Positions 58,078 to 64,000 of a stretch of 64,000 nt of DNA are shown in pieces; the first letter of the stretch is position 1, and every line of letters starts with the position of its first letter. The DNA comes from Sequoia sempervirens. Lineage: Eukaryota > Streptophyta > Pinopsida > Cupressales > Cupressaceae. The stretch is taken from contig VDFB02193867.1 in assembly GCA_007258455.2 (NCBI GenBank), forward strand, positions 532,571,071 through 532,635,070. The letters are read 5' to 3'. The notes beneath the pieces were generated by a model. It did not search any database. It was not told where the DNA came from and saw only the letters and a list, made by a program, of their open reading frames with translations. The position numbers and the translations under genes are program-made.

Positions 58078-60921
58078 ATGGAATGCAAACTTGATCCATA
58101 CATCATGAGTAATCCAAATCAGTCGAACTTCCAAAGCCTTACAATGCCAATTAATTATCAACACTCACACTTATACAATCCATACATGGGATCATTACCT
58201 TCTACAAATGTCAATGGAACAACAAGTGTGAGTATGCCGAAATCAAAGATTGGAACACATTTCCTGATGGTAGATCTAAATCCAAACCTACAAGTCTGTC
58301 AACCGAACAATCAAAGCATGAACCTTCAAACGAACAACCTTATCCCACCAAATACCTACAAGCCAAATGAGAATTTACCAAGCAAAAATTTTCAAAACAT
58401 GAATCCATAAAACTTTATGATGGATACATTTACAAATCATATGAATATTCCAAACATGAACAATGGTCAATTTCAACCTATCATGCAAAATCTGAGTGTC
58501 ATCCCAAATAAAAACATTGTCCAAAATCAAACACAAGTACACAATCCAAATTTGCTTAAACAAAAGCCAAATCAACTATATCAAGGGAGTCAAGATCGAA
58601 ATAAAGATCAAATATGGAAATATCAAATTTATGCACTTACCAAAATAGTTGAGTCATTGCGCCAAGAGACATCTCTACCACCGTTACCCATATCAACATC
58701 ATTCCTTGGTTTAGGGCTTCCTCCTTTACCTAGCACCAGTCACTCCATCCAAATCAATCCACCTAACACCAATCAAGTCATCACATCAAATCCTTTGGAT
58801 ATACCATCGACATCGCACCAACAGATGGTATCTAATCAAATGACTGCATCAATCCTGACAAATCAAAATATGGTCTCCCAAGGACCTATCACCTCAGTTA
58901 TTCCAACCATCACTATCCCTTTAATCATTCCAACCACCACTCTCACACCCATCACATCTCAACCCCTCACTACCATTATTGTCCAAGTGTATCTCAACCA
59001 CTTGGCACTACATCCAACATGATTCGAAATACACCACCACTACCACCAATACCAAGTGTAATAAGTCAATATCGTAACATTGCACTAAAAGCACATCAAG
59101 CCTAACAACGATCACTTCAATAGTATCAAGTGGCTCCACAAGCCGCTCAAGCTACCCAAGCTGCCCAAGCCTCTCAAGCTGCCCAACAAATACAAGAACA
59201 AACACAAAAAATGACAACTGTTGAGAGAAAGGATCAAGATGAATCCATCATTGAGCACCTTGAAGTTTTGCCCACTTCATCCAATGATCAAATCAACGTA
59301 TGTCAAGAGTCACTTTTCAATCATGATAAAAATCCACCAACCAACCATGATCCAATTCAAGAAATGTCAATATCATTTGACCCTTTGGTTGAAGACATTG
59401 GAAATCCCTCCACCACAATTGTTGAAAATAATGATCAAGATCTCTCCATCGATGAGCACCTTGAAGATGTTTCCATCTGATGATCAACTCACCATACATC
59501 AAGAGCCACATTTTAGTGATCTATTTCAAGGAGTGTTAGGATTATTTGATCCTATTGACATAATGAAGGATCCATTGACATATGATCATGTTGAAAATGT
59601 CTCTACATTGCCTTATGAGATAGAGGACATATCTCAAGATTTTATTCCAAAGAATGATCAAAATCTTTCACCAATGTCTAGCAATGGTCCTTTCCAAGAC
59701 ATGTTGACATCCTTTGACCTCATGGTTATGGATACAGAAGGAACCCTAAAATTGACATTTGAGGATATCGAACCACTTACCATGTCTAATGATGACATCC
59801 AAGAACCATTTATAAGTAATCCATCCTTTGAAACTGATCCATGTCAGGAACTTGATCTAAAGCATGTCAAAAGAAACTCTGAAATCATTCAAGATCAAGA
59901 ATTTGTATCTTCAAGATACTACAACAATCTAATGGACACTCTCCTATCTATACAAGATGATCATATCCATGAAGCCCATATTCCTCCATCTACCCATGAG
60001 ATGCTTTTTATGGATGGAAACGTAGATGATCTTCATCTAGAACAAGATTTTGTTACACAAAAAGAGTAGATTATTAATTCCTACAGTCAAACTGAGTTAT
60101 CAACATCAGGATCAGATATATCCAAAATCCAGACTAAGGACATCATGAATAAAGATATCCAACATTATCTACTCAAGGAAACAAGTTAGATAAGACATGA
60201 TATTCTAGAGTTAGCAGAGCAAAAAATTGAACTAACGTCATCTACAATGGCTATCTATCAGAGAATGCTTATCGAACAAGACATCTCAAAATAGGTAGAA
60301 TCAAAGTATGAAGGTACTACTTCTACAAGTATAGGGGTAACTTTATCTCAAGCAAACGTCAACATAGAGAGCACAAAGAGTCGTTATGATGAAACTAGTG
60401 TCAATACTACAACCAACCATGTCATGATTCTTCATCCACCCATCACCCCATCCGTGAATTGCGACCAATGTCAAAAGAAAGAACTGAATCAAAGTACGAA
60501 GAACATTATCAAAGAAAAAGAATCAGAAAAGCATAATGGAAAAATAAAATACATATGGATATCAAAGAATACAAAGAAAGATTATCCCTATCAAACTCCA
60601 TTAGTCAAAGAAACTATGGGGAAAAATAAAAAAGGGAAAAGGATCCATCAAGGATCTCCACAAAAGAAAAAATAGGCTTTTCAAGCAACATACAAAGTGT
60701 ATCAAACAGTTGGTCCTAATTCCACACACACTTTTGTATCTACCCATCATTGTTCATCTTCCCAAGTTTGGAGAGTCAAAGATTCCAAGCTGTCAACCAA
60801 TCCATCTCTTATCCCTAAACACACTCCATCCACACCTCCACGCATGATATCCAGTTATCACATTGGCCATGTATTGGCAATGACCCTTCATCATAAGGAT
60901 TATGAAGGTACTCTATCATGA
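58078..60921 (+). pseudogene. Long low-complexity ORF of the LTR element, unknown function
   Basis: Start chosen at ATG 58078 (MECKLDPYIMSNPNQSNFQS) in a frame open to a single stop at 58408, then open again to 59022. After a frame change it reads 59130-59480 and another shift near 59470 leads into a frame that, with stops at 60067, 60187, 60292 and 60673, runs to the double stop at 60919. The N-terminal third is Asn/Gln/Pro rich; there is a QAAQATQAAQASQAAQQ run (about 59135-59190) and an acidic middle with repeated EHLE...DDQ...QE pieces, then a Lys-rich end (KKGKRIHQGSPQKKK). No gag core, zinc knuckle or enzyme motif is visible. It may be a diverged gag or an extra ORF. A real protein is suggested by the length and by few breaks. 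Confidence 0.5.
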
Positions 60922-61439
60922 TGGGCACATAGAGACAGAGTTAACCTCAATATCAATAAAATAGATTAGGAATCCTGAAAGTTGCATTCAAGTGCACGAA
61001 TCTTAGCAAAGAAGCTCCTTTAGGAAGGATGTCAATGGCACATTATGATAGGGGCATCTACATCAGTGACACCTTGTGATTTAGCATGAGCTTAAAATCT
61101 TTCAAAAAAAAAAAAAGAATATAAAAATATAAAAATACAAAAAAATTAGAAAGAAGGATTGAAAAAATAGTAAAGATAAAAAATTGTCCTCTAGTGAAAC
61201 AATCATCATCTTAGGATATCCTTGTGTTGCTTAACACTATCCGTGCATTGTTGTGTATCCTCAACAATGTTATCATCATTAATCCTGATCAATCAATCTT
61301 TGCAATGTTGTGTATCCTCAACAATTTTATCATCATCATCAATCCATCGATCCAATCAACCAACCTTAGCTTGGTCTTCAACAAAATCCCAAACACAGCA
61401 CTGATATCACCACATGTGTCCATATCCAAATCGTCAAAA

Positions 61440-61830
61440 TCATGCGAAAATCCAAAAACATCTAAAACATCAAAAAAATCCAAAAACATTCATAAAAGTC
61501 GGAAAATGTCAAAAACATTGGAATATGAACTACGTCGTCTCTGAGCTTAAAAGTAGGAAAGGATAATCTTTGATCAGCCCTCGAGACATCAAAATCCAAA
61601 AAACATTCAAAAAACATCAAAATCCAAAAACATTCGAAAAACATCAAAATCAAAAAACATTAAAAAAAAACATCAAAATCCAAAAACATTCGAAAAACAT
61701 CAAAATCCAAAAACATTAAAAAAACATCAAAATCCAAAAACATCAGAAAATCCAAAAATCAAAAATATCACAAAATCCAAAAACCAAAAAAACAACCTCA
61801 AAACATTTCAAAACATCAAAACATCCAAAT
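61440..61830. repeat. Minisatellite, unit about 27 bp
   Basis: Imperfect copies of ACATCAAAATCCAAAAAC followed by ATTCGAAAA or ATTAAAAAA, most regular between 61585 and 61750 and decaying on both sides. Confidence 0.85.
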
Positions 61831-62808
61831 ATTTGAAAAAATCCACCCGTCTCATCTCGCTTGCACCCGCAATAATCAATCATCCATAATAAATTGATCA
61901 TCACCCTCACCCTTTGGTAAAACAAATAGAAACAATCACAACAATCAACAAAATCAATCTTCAATCGCAAAATCAAAATCGAAGCAATAAACTGTTAAAC
62001 ACAAAATCAAACTCTTGATCATTTTCAAACATGTAAGTCAACCTTATATCAACAGCCTATCAATCAACTTATCAAACCATCATCATCCTATACAATGCAT
62101 GTCCTAGGATATATCATTCCGAAAATGGGTATAATTTTGGATATCACTTGGATTCTTATCCTATCAAAACACATCCCTTTGGCTGGAGATATGAAGAACA
62201 TTGGTTTGTTTACATACTTGATCTTTTCGTTTGAATTATCTTATTGCACTCATTCCAAGGACCTCTCGATGATATCTAAATGAAGGATTTAGAGAGATAG
62301 GAATGGGGCAATGATCATTATCTTTTGTCTATTGTGCTTGTTGGACATCCTCGTAAAATAACTTGGTAAATACTTGATTTGTTAGGTACATCCTAGCAAG
62401 GTTTTCGTATGTCAAGTGTGAACAAGAATACTCCTATCTGTTTGTCACGTCAAAGTCCATTGCACTAGGTACAACACCATCCTGGTTCTTTATACCTTGA
62501 TGCATCGTTTCTGCATGTGTAATCAAACATAAGGTAAGTAGCCCTTTTAAAATCCCAATCCTTGATAAGTAGATCATCTATCTATCATCATCATCTATCA
62601 TCATCATCATTTCTAATAAAGTCTTGTCATATCATGGGCTTGTGGTATCCTGTTGTCATCATCTCATTTCCACACTAACATCACTAATGCATCTATCATC
62701 CATCCATCTTGCATCCAAAAAACTATCAGCATACCACATATCATTCATATCATACATAATAGGAAACATCGATCATTTCACATACATCACATCATCATAA
62801 TATAGATC

Positions 62809-63010
62809 TGTTAGTCTAAGAATCTCATAAACCATCATCATTTTGCACATCATCTCACATGCATATAGATATGTTAGTCTAAGAATTTGCATAAATCATA
62901 CATTTGCATAATCATAGCATATCACATCATCAATCTCATCCACCTCACATCATATCATCATTTAAGTTGTTTAAGATAATATAGATCTATTATTCTAAGC
63001 ATCTTAAAAA
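62809..63010. repeat. Three copies of an ATAGATCTGTTAGTCTAAGA motif
   Basis: ATATAGATCTGTTAGTCTAA near 62801-62820, ATAGATATGTTAGTCTAAGA near 62866-62885 and ATAGATCTATTATTCTAAGC near 62981-63000, each followed by a C/T-poor run and CAT repeats. Confidence 0.75.
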
Positions 63011-63220
63011 CATGTCATTTGCATCGTCATCCATAACCATCCATTTTGAACCTCTTTATTGTGAGATCAACCCTCAAATCGAATCTTTTCGCTTGATCTC
63101 TCAAGGGGGCAATGCACCAATGTACTTTCCGCTGGGGCATCTGAAAAAATCAGAAATTTTTTGAATTTTGATCGCGGCAAGTTTATTCTTTGAACCAATG
63201 TAAGAAGTACATTGCTTCAT

Positions 63221-63232
63221 AGAGGGGAAAAA
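63221..63232 (+). other. Polypurine tract
   Basis: AGAGGGGAAAAA directly before the TGTAGACACCC start of the 3' LTR, the primer site for plus-strand DNA synthesis. Confidence 0.8.
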
Positions 63233-64000
63233 TGTAGACACCCAAAATATGCATATAGGTCAATCCAATGGTTTAATCTAATAATAAAATTTCATCTCTC
63301 ATAAATCATTCAACCTTTATCATGCATCATCCATTTAATTAAATAAACCAAGACTTTATTTAATTAAGTCTCAAAATTCATTATTCTCCCCTTTTGATTT
63401 AAATAAATCCAAATATTTTAGTCAAAAAGGTCAAAGCATCCTAATCATCATCCTAGCTAATTAATCCTAATTAAATCTAATCTAACCATGATTAAATGCT
63501 AAACCTAACCACTTGCATTCTCTAGATTTTGCCACTTGCACCAATAAATCAATTTATTGATTTATTAAATCATCATTTTCACTCAACATGGCATTTATGG
63601 GGAATATTCCCTCAAGTTTGAAAAATATGACAAGTTGATTTGTCCCTCCAACATTGCATTTATTGCTCATTTTCTTGTCCCCCTCTCAAAATTTATTGCA
63701 CAAATTTGAATTTGAAACTCCCTCTCATGGGCACATTTCCCAAATCTTGCACATCCATCAACCAATCACATGATGACAAGTGGCCTCTTTTCATTGGCCT
63801 ATTTTTAGTCCCACATTGGTCTATTTTCAACACTCTTAGCATTTGAAAATCTATAAATAGAGGCTTCATCCTTGATCAAATCCTCCACAATTCTATCATT
63901 TCATCTACAACTTTTATGTAAAGTCACTCTCTTGGTTTGAGAATTGATTTTTCTCTTCATCATATTGGTATTTGCATCATTTCAGATTTTGAGCAAGGAT
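63233..64000 (+). repeat. 3' LTR, truncated by window end
   Basis: 768 bases matching 52981 to about 53745. Begins with an intact TGTAGACACCC. From the 5' copy it should run about 200 bases past the window. Confidence 0.9.
63852..63859 (+). promoter_or_regulatory. TATA box of the 3' LTR
   Basis: TATAAATA followed by GAGGCTTCATCC, within U3 of the LTR. The equivalent 5' LTR site is TACAAATA, so only the 3' LTR has the intact form. Confidence 0.55.

Larger units (their letters stand above)
60922..63220. other. 3' non-coding region of the LTR element
   Basis: No gene is supported. It holds A-rich runs (61100-61180), a CATCAAAATCC minisatellite (61440-61830), ATC-rich simple sequence (62570-63050) and a recurring TAGTCTAAGAAT motif. 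Short frames here (61224-61544 plus, 61976-61743 minus) are artefacts of those repeats. Confidence 0.65.
52981..64000 (+). mobile_element. LTR retrotransposon without visible pol (LARD-like), 3' end outside window
   Basis: 5' LTR at 52981-53953, PBS at 53956-53973, polypurine tract at 63221-63232 and 3' LTR from 63233 to the window end. The LTRs differ by a few percent with small indels. The interior of about 9.3 kb shows no protease, RT, RNase H or integrase motif on either strand. It contains a reversed PPR scrap, about 3 kb of non-coding DNA, one long low-complexity ORF and AT/ATC-rich repeats. It would need proteins from another element to move. Confidence 0.88.

Noticed and set aside
61224..61976. 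Lys/Ser-rich plus-strand and Phe/Asp-rich minus-strand frames.
   Set aside because: They translate the CATCAAAATCC minisatellite.
1..64000. tRNA, rRNA or known small RNA genes.
   Set aside because: No cloverleaf-like gene or rRNA core sequence was recognised by eye. A tRNA scan would be needed to exclude a decayed copy.

Overview
The window looks like nuclear DNA of a seed plant with a large, repeat-filled genome, most likely a gymnosperm. Reasons: no intact conventional gene is visible, the coding remnants are nearly all decayed retroelements, exon/intron structure survives in a broken plant ARGONAUTE gene, and there is a long block of degenerate telomere-like repeats. The gymnosperm assignment rests on overall style and on retroelement proteins that remind me of conifer sequences; no database search was possible.

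Region by region. (1) 1-6.9 kb: two head-to-head broken copies of an AGO4/6/9-type Argonaute gene, separated by five tandem units of about 984 bp. Each unit is itself a palindrome made from the AGO intron and antisense exon, so the block is a large inverted repeat full of hairpins. (2) 6.9-9.9 kb: minus-strand Ty3/gypsy remnant (gag, protease linker, RNase H, start of RT). (3) 9.9-12.7 kb: diverged internal repeats and an AT/GT microsatellite. (4) 12.7-19 kb: a second, better preserved copy of the AGO-plus-Ty3/gypsy segment, with a likely primer-binding site at its upstream end. (5) 19-24.3 kb: LTR-like DNA and a decayed unknown retroelement-type ORF on the minus strand. (6) 24.3-29.3 kb: non-coding DNA with one LINE scrap. 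(7) 29.3-37.3 kb: a minus-strand L1-type LINE with ORF1 (DUF4283 plus zinc knuckle), ORF2 (endonuclease, RT, zf-RVT, RNase H) and an unexpected third ORF. (8) 37.3-46.1 kb: non-coding DNA, then a plus-strand decayed ORF that seems to be a distant relative of the one at 20.5-24.3 kb. (9) 46.2-52.9 kb: extremely AT-rich DNA with simple and tandem repeats, then about 1.6 kb of degenerate telomere-like repeat. (10) 53.0-64 kb: a plus-strand LTR retrotransposon with both LTRs, PBS and polypurine tract, no visible pol, one long low-complexity ORF and a reversed PPR-gene scrap. Its 3' LTR runs off the window.

Nothing here forms a working operon or pathway. The most interesting structure is the ARGONAUTE inverted repeat: if transcribed, it would fold into long double-stranded RNA carrying AGO4-type exon sequence, a plausible source of small RNAs against a member of the silencing machinery itself. 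That function is inference; the sequence structure is directly visible.
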